This document shows, one piece after another, positions 38,598-48,191 of a stretch of 64,000 bases of DNA. Source of the DNA: Polynucleobacter arcticus (lineage in GTDB: Bacteria > Pseudomonadota > Gammaproteobacteria > Burkholderiales > Burkholderiaceae). Position 1 is the stretch's first letter. Each line of letters opens with the position of its first letter. Where the stretch lies: positions 1,967,702 to 2,031,701 of the forward strand of contig NZ_CP028940.1 in the NCBI RefSeq assembly GCF_013307205.1. Direction: 5' to 3'. The translations under genes and the position numbers were made by a program. The notes beneath the pieces were generated by a model. The model did not search any database. It was not told the origin of the DNA and was given only the letters and a program-made list of their open reading frames with translations.

Positions 38598-38675
38598 CGG
38601 AAAGCCATCACCGACCCAATGACCTTGATCATTACCTTGAATACCGATTACTTTTTTTTAAAGCTTCCCCCTAAT

Positions 38676-38692
38676 ATATTGACAGTCAATAT
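38676..38692 (-). promoter_or_regulatory. 17-base palindrome in the pirin promoter region
   Basis: ATATTGAC-A-GTCAATAT is a perfect 8+1+8 inverted repeat between the flavodoxin gene stop and the pirin start. On the minus strand it contains TTGACT, a -35-like hexamer, and is followed by TATATT. It looks like the operator of a dimeric regulator, perhaps the nearby MarR-type protein or another redox sensor (inference). Confidence 0.45.
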
Positions 38693-38703
38693 GGATAACT
38701 CGA

Positions 38704-39261
38704 TTACTTAGCTTTAAATTGGTCTGCAATCTTGGTAATACGCTCACCATATAGACGAGCAGTCTCCAAATCACCCACGTTCACTTCATCAGCACTTGCA
38801 TCTGATGGTGTCTGCATCATGGCACCAGCAAATGAGCCAACATAATTCACATCATCGCGTTTTGCAGCCTTGGAGTTAGAAGGCATCAGACCGGTGCCCA
38901 CCCAAATTCCTGAGTGCTGCATCGCAAGGGTAAAGAAATAATGCAAAGTGGAATGCTTATCGCCATTCATGGTGGCAGAGTTTGTAAAGCCGCCAAAGAT
39001 CTTATCTTTCCATTGCTGTGAAAACCACTGTTTAGAGCTAGCATCAGCGAATTTCTTAAATTGCCAGCTCACTGTACCCATATAAGTTGGCGAACCAAAT
39101 ATGATGGCATCAGCTGCATTTAAAGCATCCCACTGCTCTGAAGTAATATTACCTTCAGCATCAATCGCTATTAGAGCGCCATTGGAGCCCTTAGCAACTG
39201 CCTCAGCCTGTTTAACAGTATGGCCATATCCACTATGAAATACAACGACTACTTTAGTCAT
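38704..39261 (-). CDS. Flavodoxin family protein (WrbA-like NAD(P)H:quinone/FMN reductase)
   Basis: The 185-residue flavodoxin-fold protein has the FMN phosphate loop VVFHSGYGHTVKQAEAVAKG near the N-terminus and the isoalloxazine loop IFGSPTYMGTVSWQFKKF. The segment GGFTNSATMNGDKHSTL is shared with WrbA-type quinone reductases, which detoxify quinones by two-electron reduction. It follows doxX by 24 bases in the marR-doxX-flavodoxin run. The gene is likely induced by quinones or electrophiles through the MarR regulator. Confidence 0.86.
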   Translation of the reverse strand: MTKVVVVFHSGYGHTVKQAEAVAKGSNGALIAIDAEGNITSEQWDALNAADAIIFGSPTYMGTVSWQFKKFADASSKQWFSQQWKDKIFGGFTNSATMNGDKHSTLHYFFTLAMQHSGIWVGTGLMPSNSKAAKRDDVNYVGSFAGAMMQTPSDASADEVNVGDLETARLYGERITKIADQFKAK

Positions 39262-39285
39262 GATTTTTTCCTTAAATAAATGAAA

Positions 39286-39696
39286 TTACTTCACTACCTT
39301 ACGAGCATCGATACTGAAACTGCCAGCACCAGCAGAGGCTAGAACTAATAAGCCACCCATTACAGCAATATTTTTAAAGAACAATAATTGTGCGACATAC
39401 ACCGCATCAGCAGGAGCAGCCCAGAATGCATGGCCAGTAACAGCTGCGATTAAGGTAAAGACTGCCATGATCACAGCAACGATTCTTGTTTGAAAGCCTA
39501 CGAGCAAAGCAATGCTTCCGGCAATCTCAATCACGATTGTTGCTACCAACGCAAATACTGGTGCTGGGATCCCTATTGATGCGAAGTACGCTAGCGTGCC
39601 TTCAAAGCCAGATAGCTTAGCCAGGCCTGCCGGCAGAAAGAGGGTCGCAATTAATAGCCGGCCGACTAAATTCAATACACTTTGATATCCATTCAT
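39286..39696 (-). CDS. DoxX family membrane protein
   Basis: The 136-residue protein has four membrane helices, starting MNGYQSVLNLVGRLLIATLFLPAGLAKL. The DoxX signature is LFLPAGLAKLSGF and the later loop VGFQTRIVAVIMAVFTLIAAVTGHAFW (VGFQTR block). DoxX proteins often accompany quinone reductases and MarR regulators. In mycobacteria a DoxX member joins a membrane oxidoreductase complex. The specific role here is unknown. Confidence 0.85.
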   Translation of the reverse strand: MNGYQSVLNLVGRLLIATLFLPAGLAKLSGFEGTLAYFASIGIPAPVFALVATIVIEIAGSIALLVGFQTRIVAVIMAVFTLIAAVTGHAFWAAPADAVYVAQLLFFKNIAVMGGLLVLASAGAGSFSIDARKVVK

Positions 39697-39725
39697 ATGA
39701 AATTTTCCTTTTGATGCTTTTTTGA

Positions 39726-40142
39726 TTAATTAAAAATTACTTTTACGTTTCGCAAAACTGTCACTGCTTCTTCTAATTCTTTCTTACTGAGTTTTCCAAA
39801 AGCCTTGCCGAGGTACTCCACATGCTCTGGGAAAACTTTTTTGAATAACTTATCTCCAGCCTTAGAGAGGCCGATTTTGTAGCTGCGGCCATCCTCGATA
39901 TTCAAGAACTTTTCAATCAGTCCTTTGGCCTCGAGTCTTTCGAGTACCCCTGTCATGGTGCCCTTTGAGACCAGAGTTTTTTCACCCAACTCCTTGCAGG
40001 TCATGGGCGGCTGATTACCAAGGGTTGCCACGATATCAAACTGGGTCATTGTTAAGCCCATAGCCTTGATATGGGCTGCCGAATGCGCTTCAAAAGCCTG
40101 ATACGCCTGAACCAATTCCCTGACCAGCGATAGATGATTCAT
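39726..40142 (-). CDS. MarR family transcriptional regulator
   Basis: The 138-residue protein has a winged helix-turn-helix with MTCKELGEKTLVSKGTMTGVLERLEAKGLIEK as recognition helix and wing (blocks MTCKELGEKTLV, GTMTGVLERLEAKGL). No cysteine sits in the classic OhrR sensing position. Cys41-type residue in TCKEL lies in the DNA-binding part. It heads the run to doxX and the flavodoxin gene and probably represses it. The promoter and repeated half-sites just upstream fit autoregulation. Confidence 0.88.
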   Translation of the reverse strand: MNHLSLVRELVQAYQAFEAHSAAHIKAMGLTMTQFDIVATLGNQPPMTCKELGEKTLVSKGTMTGVLERLEAKGLIEKFLNIEDGRSYKIGLSKAGDKLFKKVFPEHVEYLGKAFGKLSKKELEEAVTVLRNVKVIFN

Positions 40143-40169
40143 ATCTGCACTCCAATTTAGTCTGTATGC

Positions 40170-40203
40170 GTACTATTTTAGTACTAGTTAGTACCAATTG
40201 CAA
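40170..40203 (-). promoter_or_regulatory. marR promoter with overlapping MarR-type half-sites
   Basis: On the minus strand, -35 TTGCAA (40198-40203), a 17-base spacer and -10 TAAAAT (40175-40180) make a fair sigma-70 promoter. The half-site GTACTA or its complement TAGTAC recurs at 40170-40175, 40179-40184, 40181-40186 and 40189-40194, overlapping the spacer and -10. A repressor bound there would block its own promoter. Confidence 0.55.
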
Positions 40204-40211
40204 GAAGCTTA

Positions 40212-40249
40212 TAAAAAATAGGGTAATTCAGAGTAGCGCTTTGAATTAC
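40212..40249 (-). terminator. Intrinsic terminator after glmS
   Basis: On the minus strand an 8-base stem, GTAATTCA (40242-40249) with TGAATTAC (40223-40230), is followed by CC and TATTTTTTAT. This fits a Rho-independent terminator for the glmU-glmS transcript, about 50 bases after the glmS stop. Confidence 0.75.
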
Positions 40250-40299
40250 GCCTGAATTAAATGGAAATACTGAGTTTGTTTAGGCCCACCCCAGCAGAA

Positions 40300-42132
40300 T
40301 TACTCGACCGTAACGCTCTTTGCGAGATTGCGTGGCTTGTCGACATCCGTACCTAGGGCACAGGCTGTGTGATACGCCAAGAGTTGCAAAGGGACCACAT
40401 GCAAGATTGGTGAGAGATTGCCGTAGTGCTCGGGCAAACGAATCACGTTGATGCCCTCACTGCTAGTAATGTCGGTATCTTGATCTGCGAAAACATATAG
40501 CTTGCCACCGCGCGCCTTAACTTCCTGCATATTGGATTTCAGTTTCTCCAATAAATCATCTTTAGGAGCTACGGTTACCACTGGCATCTTCTCAGTCACC
40601 AAGGCAAGCGGTCCATGCTTAAGCTCACCAGCCGGATAAGCTTCAGCATGAATATATGAAATCTCTTTGAGCTTTAACGCACCTTCAAGTGCAATCGGAT
40701 AGTGCATACCGCGACCCAAGAACAAAGCGTTCTCGCATTTAGCAAAAGTTGTACTCCACGCCATAATCTGCGGCTCAAGCGCTAAGACAGCATGCAAAGC
40801 TTTTGGTAAATGACGCAAGTCTCTGAGCAGCTCTTTTTCTCTTTCAGGGCTCACTTTGCCAGCACGCTTGGCCAATGACACTGCCAAGAGGTAAAGGGCA
40901 ACCAGTTGAGTAGTAAAGGCCTTGGTAGAGGCTACGCCAATCTCGGTACCAGCCTTAGTTAAGAAGTTCCAATGGGTTTCTCGGACCATGGCGCTACTGG
41001 CCACATTACAAATAGCCAAGGTGTACTGATGACCTAGGGCTTGCGCATGACGCAAAGCAGCTAAGGTATCGGCAGTCTCGCCAGACTGGGATACGACCAC
41101 AATTAATGTATTGGGATTGGGTACAGTAGTGCGATAGCGATACTCACTCGCAATCTCTACCTGCGTCGGAATGCCCGCTAAATCTTCCAACCAATATTTA
41201 GCTACACACGCCGAGTAATAACTCGTGCCGCAAGCCAAGATCAAAATTTGATCGAATTCTTTCCATTGCTCCGGATCGGCATGAAAAAGCTCTGGGCCAA
41301 AGTGCGCGATATTCGCAAGTGTGTCGCCAATTGCTCTTGGTTGCTCAAAGATTTCTTTTTGCATGTAGTGCTGATATGGACCCAAATCAACAGAGTCAGC
41401 TTGGGTAGGCATCGCCTTATGCTCTCTTTGCACTACCTTACCAGCCTGATCAATGATCTCCACGCTATCCGCTTTCAGAATGGCAACATCGCCTTCTTCT
41501 AAATACATCATCGAATGGGCGCGACCAGCGAGTGCTAAAGCATCGGAAGCGAGGAAATTTTCATGCTCGCCAAGCGCTACCACTAGTGGAGAGCCAACAC
41601 GTGCACCTACCAACATATCTGGATGGTCTTGCGCGATCACGCCAATCGCATAAGCTCCATGTAGTCGCGGCAATACTGAGCGCACTGATGCCACTAAGTC
41701 CACCTGCTTATCGGCTACATAAGCTTGATGAATTAAGTGCGCAATTACCTCAGTATCTGTTTCAGAGGTAAATACATAACCCGTAGCCTTAAGCTCCGTG
41801 CGTAGGGATTCATAGTTTTCAATAATGCCGTTGTGCACTACGGCGATTAGTCCGCCAGAGATATGGGGATGGGCATTTTGTGTATCAGGCTTGCCGTGCG
41901 TTGCCCAACGGGTATGTGCAATACCCAAGGTACCGTGAAAGTCTTTGCCTTGCTCTGCCAACTCAGAAACACGGGCAGTGGTACGAGCACGCTCAATCGG
42001 ATGCTTCGCATCATCACCGTTAATTACAGCAAAGCCACAAGAATCATAGCCACGGTACTCAAGGCGACGTAGGCCTTCAATCAAGACCTCAACAATATTT
42101 TTATGCGATGCTGCACCAACAATTCCGCACAT
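40300..42132 (-). CDS. glmS: Glutamine--fructose-6-phosphate aminotransferase (isomerizing)
   Basis: GlmS makes glucosamine-6-phosphate from fructose-6-phosphate and glutamine, the entry into peptidoglycan and LPS amino sugars. The 610-residue protein starts MCGIVGAAS; Cys2 becomes the N-terminal nucleophile. The glutaminase domain has [12 protein letters not shown] and the isomerase half has two SIS domains with [14 protein letters not shown] and [14 protein letters not shown]. The C-terminus ends NLAKSVTVE, as usual. The ATG overlaps the glmU stop (TAATG), so the two successive pathway enzymes are coupled. No glmS ribozyme is seen. Confidence 0.97.
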   Translation of the reverse strand: MCGIVGAASHKNIVEVLIEGLRRLEYRGYDSCGFAVINGDDAKHPIERARTTARVSELAEQGKDFHGTLGIAHTRWATHGKPDTQNAHPHISGGLIAVVHNGIIENYESLRTELKATGYVFTSETDTEVIAHLIHQAYVADKQVDLVASVRSVLPRLHGAYAIGVIAQDHPDMLVGARVGSPLVVALGEHENFLASDALALAGRAHSMMYLEEGDVAILKADSVEIIDQAGKVVQREHKAMPTQADSVDLGPYQHYMQKEIFEQPRAIGDTLANIAHFGPELFHADPEQWKEFDQILILACGTSYYSACVAKYWLEDLAGIPTQVEIASEYRYRTTVPNPNTLIVVVSQSGETADTLAALRHAQALGHQYTLAICNVASSAMVRETHWNFLTKAGTEIGVASTKAFTTQLVALYLLAVSLAKRAGKVSPEREKELLRDLRHLPKALHAVLALEPQIMAWSTTFAKCENALFLGRGMHYPIALEGALKLKEISYIHAEAYPAGELKHGPLALVTEKMPVVTVAPKDDLLEKLKSNMQEVKARGGKLYVFADQDTDITSSEGINVIRLPEHYGNLSPILHVVPLQLLAYHTACALGTDVDKPRNLAKSVTVE

Positions 42133-43622
42133 TATTTTTTTACCTTCACCGATTTTTTAGCGCTAACTCTCTTTGTAGCTACTTTCTTTGCCACTACTTT
42201 CTTTACCGCTGCTTTCTTATCCTTTTTTACCGGACGCTGCCACTGCAAAGAGATTTGCTTGGCGCGAGAGACTGTTAACTGGTTGGGCGGTGCATCCTTA
42301 GTTAAGGTAGTTCCCGCACCTAAGGTGGCACCACGGCCGACGCGCACTGGAGCAACTAACTGAGTATCAGAGCCAATAAATACATCATCTTCGATAATGG
42401 TTTGGTGCTTATTGACGCCATCGTAGTTGCACGTAATCGTACCTGCACCAATATTGACTCTAGATCCTACAATCGAATCGCCCACATAGGCCAAGTGATT
42501 GGCTTTGCTATTGGCAGCAATCTTACTGTTCTTCACTTCGACAAAGTTGCCGATATGAACGTCATTTGCCAAATCTGCACCTGGGCGCAAGCGGGCATAA
42601 GGGCCAATCAAGGAACCTGCGCCAACCTTAGCACCATCAAGGTGGCTATAAGGATGAATGGTGACATTCTTACCAATTGCGCTATTACGAATAATGCAGT
42701 ACGGACCTACTTTCGTACCTGCAGCTAAAGTGACGGATCCTTCAAATACACAACCCACATCAATAAATACATCAGTGCCACACTCCAGCGCTCCACGAAT
42801 ATCGATACGTGCTGGGTCGGCCAAAGAAACGCCGGCATCCATTAATTGATGGGCTTGATTGAGTTGATGAACGCGCTCTAACGCAGCCAACTGATCACGG
42901 CTATTGACACCAACAGTCTCATACTCGGCATCAGCTTGTGTCGTACGAATGGGCACCCCATCATTCACCGCCATCGCAATCACATCGGTTAAATAATATT
43001 CACCCTGGGCATTGCTGGACCGTAAAGCCTTCAACCATTTTTTTAATGCATTGGTTGGCAACACCATGATCCCGGTATTAATTTCTGAAATACGCTTTTG
43101 CTCAGGCGATGCATCTTTTTCCTCGACAATCGCTTTTACTGATCCATCAATATCGCGCACGATACGGCCGTAGCCTGTTGGATTGCTGAGATGCTGGGTG
43201 AGCAGCGCTAAAGCAGAATCTTGACCACGCACTCCGTCAGCCAGCTTGGCCAATTTAGCCAGCGTCTTTTTGCTTGTCAGGGGTACATCGCCGTAAAGAA
43301 CCAAGGTAGGCTCATTCATATCCAATTTAGGCAAGGCTTGCAATAAAGCGTGGCCCGTTCCCTTTTGCTCGGCCTGCAGTGCAGTAATTACTTTGCTAAA
43401 GCTAGGATCCTGCTCACTGACCACTTGGAGAAATTGCCTGATATCAGCAGCACCATGGCCAACTACGACGATGGGGCCAGTTTTAGCGCTCTTACCCTGA
43501 AGGCCTAAGGCAGTGTTGAGAACATATTGGAGAAGCGGTTTCCCGGCCAAGGTTTGAAGAACCTTGGGTAAGGCGGATTTCATCCGCTTTCCCTGCCCAG
43601 CAGCCAAGATAACGATGTTCAT
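42132..43622 (-). CDS. glmU: Bifunctional UDP-GlcNAc pyrophosphorylase / GlcN-1-P acetyltransferase
   Basis: GlmU acetylates glucosamine-1-phosphate and links it to UMP, giving UDP-GlcNAc. The 496-residue protein opens with [20 protein letters not shown], the uridylyltransferase loop. The second half is a left-handed beta-helix with hexapeptide repeats and the acetyltransferase residues around [22 protein letters not shown]. It has a C-terminal Lys/Ala/Val-rich tail of about 35 residues ([19 protein letters not shown] and onward) beyond the normal end. The start overlaps the ttcA stop by 4 bases. Confidence 0.96.
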   Translation of the reverse strand: MNIVILAAGQGKRMKSALPKVLQTLAGKPLLQYVLNTALGLQGKSAKTGPIVVVGHGAADIRQFLQVVSEQDPSFSKVITALQAEQKGTGHALLQALPKLDMNEPTLVLYGDVPLTSKKTLAKLAKLADGVRGQDSALALLTQHLSNPTGYGRIVRDIDGSVKAIVEEKDASPEQKRISEINTGIMVLPTNALKKWLKALRSSNAQGEYYLTDVIAMAVNDGVPIRTTQADAEYETVGVNSRDQLAALERVHQLNQAHQLMDAGVSLADPARIDIRGALECGTDVFIDVGCVFEGSVTLAAGTKVGPYCIIRNSAIGKNVTIHPYSHLDGAKVGAGSLIGPYARLRPGADLANDVHIGNFVEVKNSKIAANSKANHLAYVGDSIVGSRVNIGAGTITCNYDGVNKHQTIIEDDVFIGSDTQLVAPVRVGRGATLGAGTTLTKDAPPNQLTVSRAKQISLQWQRPVKKDKKAAVKKVVAKKVATKRVSAKKSVKVKK

Positions 43623-44527
43623 AGAGAGGGATTATAAGACCCTTGAATGAGTGTTCCACAGGCTAATTCATCGATTTCTGTCTCATCGATTGCTTTATCA
43701 CCGGATGATCTGGCAGCAATACCCGACAGTTCTGTTGAAATCTCTAGGCTCTTGAAATCAAATGCTTCGCCATCCATTAAATGGGAGGGGACAATATGGT
43801 GCATAGAGCGGAATAGATTCTCAACGCGACCAGGGTGCTTTTTCTCCCACTCGCGCAATAATTCTTTCATAGCGCCACGTTGTAGATTGGGCTGACTGCC
43901 ACAAAGATTGCAAGGAATAATTGGGAAATTCATATCTACCGCATAACGCTCAAGTAACTTTTCAGGAACATAGGCAAGGGGACGAATCACAATATGCTTA
44001 CCATCATCGGACCGTAGTTTTGGCGGCATGCCTTTGAGCTTGCCTGCAAAGAACATGTTCAATAACAGCGTTTCTAATATGTCGTCACGATGGTGACCCA
44101 ATGCAATCTTTGTTGCACCCAACTCATCTGCTACGCGATACAAGATGCCACGACGCAAACGTGAACATAAACCACAAGTAGTTTTTCCTTCAGGAATAAC
44201 CCGCTTCACAATACTGTAAGTATCTTGGTTTTCAATATGGTACTGAACACCTAAAGCTTTTAAATAGTTTGGCAAAATCTCCGCTGGAAATCCTGGCTGC
44301 TTTTGATCGAGATTCACAGCAATAATTTCAAAATCAATTGGGGCGCGTTCACGCAACTTTAAAAGAATATCGAGCATGGCATAACTATCTTTACCGCCTG
44401 ACAAGCACACCATCACCTTGTCACCATCTTCGATCATGCCGAAGTCACCAATTGCTTGGCCCACTAAACGGCATAGTTTTTTCTCAAGCTTGTTTTCTTC
44501 GAAGACAACTTTACGGGTATCACTCAT
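43619..44527 (-). CDS. ttcA: tRNA 2-thiocytidine biosynthesis protein TtcA
   Basis: TtcA thiolates cytidine 32 of certain tRNAs, using ATP and a [4Fe-4S] cluster. The 302-residue protein has the PP-loop SGGKDS at residues 43-48. Two CxxC pairs at C118/C121 (TTCGLC) and C206/C209 (PCNLC) provide the cluster ligands. [18 protein letters not shown] is the conserved block after the PP-loop domain. It lies 30 bases after folB and overlaps glmU by 4 bases. Confidence 0.95.
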   Translation of the reverse strand: MSDTRKVVFEENKLEKKLCRLVGQAIGDFGMIEDGDKVMVCLSGGKDSYAMLDILLKLRERAPIDFEIIAVNLDQKQPGFPAEILPNYLKALGVQYHIENQDTYSIVKRVIPEGKTTCGLCSRLRRGILYRVADELGATKIALGHHRDDILETLLLNMFFAGKLKGMPPKLRSDDGKHIVIRPLAYVPEKLLERYAVDMNFPIIPCNLCGSQPNLQRGAMKELLREWEKKHPGRVENLFRSMHHIVPSHLMDGEAFDFKSLEISTELSGIAARSSGDKAIDETEIDELACGTLIQGSYNPSL

Positions 44528-44557
44528 GGCTACTGAATTCTTTTCTGAATATTTTCT

Positions 44558-44953
44558 TTAAGCCTGTTTTATCCGGAAGACCTCAACGCCTACCGAATGG
44601 CAATCTGGATATACGTCTGGCTTGGCCGTGCTAACGCATGCTGCAACAACTTTGGGGTGCAGCAACATCGCATTGACGATGTCATCGCAAAAGGTCTCTT
44701 GTAATTGGATATGCCCATGGGAAGACAAGGCCTTAATAGTTTCGCGCATAAAGTCGTAATCAACGACCTCTTCTAATGCATCCTTAGAAGGTGTATTCAT
44801 ACTCAGAGGAATGTACAGATCTACATTGAGAATGACGCGCTGCTCTGCTTTCTTCTCAAAATCATGAACGCCAATATTGATGTAGATTTCATAATCACGT
44901 AAAAATAAGCGGCGGCAATCAGCTAATGCGGGATGAGAAAGAATGGCATGCAT
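44558..44953 (-). CDS. folB: Dihydroneopterin aldolase
   Basis: FolB cleaves dihydroneopterin to 6-hydroxymethyldihydropterin in folate synthesis. The 131-residue protein has the family opening LRDYEIYINIGVHDFEKKAEQRVILNVDL in pieces (IGVHDFEK, QRVILNVDL), the conserved VVDYDFMRETI and ETFCDDI segments, and a C-terminal V(S)TAKPDVYPDCHSVGVEVFR strand. It sits 55 bases downstream of an SDR of the pteridine-reductase type, suggesting a shared pterin/folate function. Confidence 0.88.
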   Translation of the reverse strand: MHAILSHPALADCRRLFLRDYEIYINIGVHDFEKKAEQRVILNVDLYIPLSMNTPSKDALEEVVDYDFMRETIKALSSHGHIQLQETFCDDIVNAMLLHPKVVAACVSTAKPDVYPDCHSVGVEVFRIKQA

Positions 44954-45008
44954 AAATGGTGTATTAACTCTTTCTTAATGAACTATTTTTTATTCTGATT
45001 TGGAATAC

Positions 45009-45830
45009 TTAATTTGTTTTAAACATCACATCGCGTGATGATGGCAGTAGATGTTGTCCGCCATCGACGTATAAGGTGGTGCCCGTGACTGCATTAGAGC
45101 TTGCCAAAAATATTGCTGCCTTTGCAATATCACTGGGGGTTGATGACTTACCTAATGGCGTCATCTGATGTGCTTTAGTAAAACCATCATCCGTTTGGTC
45201 GCCAGAGGTCAGCGTAATACCTGGGGCCAAACCAATGACCCTTAAGTGAGGGGCAAAATCCATCGCCAATATTTCTACTGATGTGAGTAGTGCCGCTTTG
45301 GATAATGTGTAAGACAAATAATCCGGATTGAGATTCACTAATTTTTGATCGAGCAGTTGTATGACCGAGGGAATGGAAACCTCTTCCTCGTTTGCCTTTT
45401 TAGCTTTGCTCTTATGATGTTCAAACATCAATTGAGACAGTAAGATGGGCGCCGCTAAGTTGACCTGCATGTGGTCATGTAAGCTTTTACTACTCAGTTG
45501 TGTATCAGAATTAGCGCGATCATATTCAAAGATCGAAGCGCTATTCACCAAACACTCTAAGTTGCCGAACTCAGCAACAACTGCAGTGAACAAGGAGTGA
45601 ATTGCTGATTCGTTAGCGAGGTCAGCCTTAAACGCAACCGCCTTAGCTCCCAGCCTCTGGATTTCAGCTACGGTGGCCTGGGCGTCTGCTTCCGACTGGC
45701 CATAATGGATGGCCACATCCCAGCCCTGGCGTGCAAACTCCAAGGCAATATACCGGCCAAGACGCTTGGCAGCGCCGGTCACTAAAACCGCTTTATTTTG
45801 CCGAGGTTGTGGGTTTGAACTCAAGTTCAC
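45009..45830 (-). CDS. SDR family oxidoreductase, pteridine-reductase (FolM/PTR1)-like
   Basis: The 273-residue SDR has the cofactor motif TGAAKRLGR, that is TG-x3-R-x-G, which marks pteridine reductases (PTR1, FolM), not the usual TGxxxGIG. It has VNSASIFEYD and the catalytic YTLSKAALL (YxxxK), and the C-terminal TGTTLYVDGGQHL. FolM reduces dihydromonapterin and weakly dihydrofolate. Being directly before folB strongly supports a pterin substrate. A 20-residue insert rich in Lys and Glu (KSKAKKANEEEV) before the active site is unusual. Assignment is from motif and context. Confidence 0.78.
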   Translation of the reverse strand: MNLSSNPQPRQNKAVLVTGAAKRLGRYIALEFARQGWDVAIHYGQSEADAQATVAEIQRLGAKAVAFKADLANESAIHSLFTAVVAEFGNLECLVNSASIFEYDRANSDTQLSSKSLHDHMQVNLAAPILLSQLMFEHHKSKAKKANEEEVSIPSVIQLLDQKLVNLNPDYLSYTLSKAALLTSVEILAMDFAPHLRVIGLAPGITLTSGDQTDDGFTKAHQMTPLGKSSTPSDIAKAAIFLASSNAVTGTTLYVDGGQHLLPSSRDVMFKTN

Positions 45831-45855
45831 TGAAATTCTCTTAGACTAGCGAGCT

Positions 45856-47043
45856 ATGGATATTACCTTGACCAGCCTTGAAACGGCGCATACCGAGCTA
45901 CTGAGCCAGAAAATAATCGCAGAAATCGCCTCTCAAAGTGGCTGGATGCCTTTTTCAAGGTATATGGAAATGGTCCTTTATGAGCCAGGAATGGGGTATT
46001 ACAGTGCTGGGGCACATAAACTGGGTGCTGGCGGCGATTTCACGACTGCACCCGAGCTCTCCCCCTTATTTGGGGCAGCAATTGTTGAGACGCTGTTACC
46101 CGTCCTAGAAAGCCTCAAAGCTCAGGGGCTTCCTACCCAGATTCTGGAGTTTGGTGCCGGCACCGGCAAGCTGGCCGAATCCATCCTCACCCGTCTCAAT
46201 AATCTAGGTTTCGAATTAGATCGCTATGACATGATTGAAATCTCTCCCGATCTAGCCCAAAGACAAGAGGAGCGCATTCAGCAGCTTTCAAAAGAACTGA
46301 ATCTATCTACACAATGCCACTGGCTAAGCTCTTTGCCTAATAACTTCAAGGGCATTATTTTGGCTAACGAGGTAATTGATGCGATTCCTTGTGATGCCAT
46401 CATTTATCAAAATGACTTTTGGTACTGGCAAGGCGTTACCGTTGTGGATAACAAACTTACTTGGTCGGTAGGAAAGCCTGTCGAGCAGTCCCTACTTCCA
46501 GAAGCATTGCGTAATGGAAATTTCTCTGAAGGCTATGTCACAGAGCTACACACACCAGCGAATGCCTGGATTCGCGAGGTAGCTAATCATCTCGATACCG
46601 GCCTCTTCCTCACTTTTGACTATGGCTTTCCAGAAAGCGAGTACTACCATCCTCAAAGAGCGCAAGGGACCATCATGGTGCATCATCGACATCATGCGAT
46701 TCAAGATCCCTTTCATCTTCCTGGACTATGTGATTTAACAACGCATGTCGATTGGTCACAGATTGCGCGTAGTGCACTCGTAGAACAAGTCGATGATGTC
46801 TACCTTAGCAATCAAGCCAGCTACTTGCTTGATGCAGGTATTGGCGATATCGCCTTAGAAATTGGTGATCCCAGTAATCCAGTAACTTTCTTGCCGATTT
46901 CTAATGCATTACAAAAGTTATTGTCTGAAGCAGAGATGGGTGAGCTATTCAAAGTCTTTGCTTTTTCAAAGAACTTGAATAATTTACTGCCAGACCATAC
47001 CTTAGAGGACTTGCCTGGCCTCAGGGCCAGAAACCGACTCTAA
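45856..47043 (+). CDS. SAM-dependent methyltransferase, MidA/NDUFAF7 family (COG1565)
   Basis: The 395-residue protein matches the MidA/NDUFAF7 family: GWMPFSRYMEMVLYEPGMGYYS near the N-terminus (RYMEMVLYEPGMGYYS), then GDFTTAPELSPLFG, then the SAM-binding LEFGAGTGKLAESIL, then ANEVIDAIPCDAI and LTFDYGFPESEYYHPQRAQGT (DYGFPESEYYHP). The mitochondrial member methylates an Arg of complex I subunit NDUFS2 during assembly. An NDUFA9-like gene lies close by on the other strand, which may be meaningful. The bacterial substrate is unproven. Confidence 0.86.
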   Translation: MDITLTSLETAHTELLSQKIIAEIASQSGWMPFSRYMEMVLYEPGMGYYSAGAHKLGAGGDFTTAPELSPLFGAAIVETLLPVLESLKAQGLPTQILEFGAGTGKLAESILTRLNNLGFELDRYDMIEISPDLAQRQEERIQQLSKELNLSTQCHWLSSLPNNFKGIILANEVIDAIPCDAIIYQNDFWYWQGVTVVDNKLTWSVGKPVEQSLLPEALRNGNFSEGYVTELHTPANAWIREVANHLDTGLFLTFDYGFPESEYYHPQRAQGTIMVHHRHHAIQDPFHLPGLCDLTTHVDWSQIARSALVEQVDDVYLSNQASYLLDAGIGDIALEIGDPSNPVTFLPISNALQKLLSEAEMGELFKVFAFSKNLNNLLPDHTLEDLPGLRARNRL

Positions 47044-47047
47044 TTAC

Positions 47048-48187
47048 TTAGCTGTTGAGTGCAACAGTAATGGCGGATAGCCTTGCAAGATCAACAGCAC
47101 TCCGAATGCGCTCGCCATTCGATCGATCTTCAGCAGGAACACTCGCAATGATTTCTGCAGTGTTGAGTGATTGAGCTTGCTGCACTGCGTTTATTAAAGC
47201 CGACACAGGCAAATGAATCTGTTGAGCAAGTTTGAGCAAAGCGAGTCCGCGATCCGGCTTGCGCCAAACATCGGCTCGATTAAACCAAGCTAATACATCG
47301 AGTGCTTGGTATATGCCACCAAATTTGCCGGCGGTATTTTTAATCAGGAGATTGAGATCGCTAAATATTTCACTGAAATCACGTACCTCGTTTGGCGTCT
47401 TGACTGACTCTGCCCATGAACGAATTTCACTAGCAGGTAAATGCATCAGGATTATCGCGCAACGATCCTCCAGGCGACTATCTGATACTTGCAAGTGAGC
47501 GATCAATTCCTCGCGATATTCTTCTTTAGCCAAATGCGATGTCAGCGTCGACGGCAGCAAAACTCTGGCCGCGTCTGTATCTAGTAAAACTTGAAACATG
47601 CGCATTGGCTTGTTGGCAGCAAAACCTCTGGCCAGCTCCTGCCAGATCCTCTCGGCCGAAAGTGCTGATAACTCATTCGACTGCACAATGGCTTTTAAGG
47701 CATCCAGTGTTTCTGGTGCGACCATGAACTCCGGAAAGCGCGCAGCAAATCTGGCGATACGCAACAGGCGTAAGGGATCCTCTGCAAAAGCATCTGAGAC
47801 ATGACGAAATATTTTGGCAGCTAAATCTTGCTGACCGTTGTAGGGATCCAAAATGGGTCCGACCCAACTGCCATCAGCAGCTACTTCGCGTGCCATCGCG
47901 TTAATAGTCAAGTCTCGGCGCTCTAAGTCTTGCTCCAAGGTAACGGTCGGGTCAGCATAAAACATAAAGCCCTTATAGCCTTTGCCCGTTTTACGCTCAG
48001 TTCGCGCCAGCGCATATTCAGCTTGAGTCTCTGGATGTAGGAATACCGGGAAATCTTTACCAACGGGACGATAACCCTGAGAAAGCATTTCTTCTACGCT
48101 AGAACCCACCACTACGTAATCAATGTCGTGCACAGGTAGCCCCATGAGGGTATCCCGAATAGCGCCACCGACTGCGTAGATCTTCAT
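47048..48187 (-). CDS. cca: CCA tRNA nucleotidyltransferase
   Basis: Cca adds or repairs the CCA 3' end of tRNAs. The 379-residue class II enzyme starts [26 protein letters not shown] with catalytic aspartates in DID. It has [21 protein letters not shown] in parts ([16 protein letters not shown]), then [11 protein letters not shown] and the tRNA-handling [16 protein letters not shown] do not see an HD phosphohydrolase motif in the C-terminal third, so the extra phosphatase activities of the E. coli enzyme are probably absent. It follows the NDUFA9-like gene by 4 bases. Confidence 0.93.
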   Translation of the reverse strand: MKIYAVGGAIRDTLMGLPVHDIDYVVVGSSVEEMLSQGYRPVGKDFPVFLHPETQAEYALARTERKTGKGYKGFMFYADPTVTLEQDLERRDLTINAMAREVAADGSWVGPILDPYNGQQDLAAKIFRHVSDAFAEDPLRLLRIARFAARFPEFMVAPETLDALKAIVQSNELSALSAERIWQELARGFAANKPMRMFQVLLDTDAARVLLPSTLTSHLAKEEYREELIAHLQVSDSRLEDRCAIILMHLPASEIRSWAESVKTPNEVRDFSEIFSDLNLLIKNTAGKFGGIYQALDVLAWFNRADVWRKPDRGLALLKLAQQIHLPVSALINAVQQAQSLNTAEIIASVPAEDRSNGERIRSAVDLARLSAITVALNS

Positions 48188-48191
48188 TGTT

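Noticed and set aside
40143-40299. glmS ribozyme
   Set aside because: It would lie upstream of glmS, which here is glmU coding sequence; this gap is downstream of glmS and no ribozyme core is seen.
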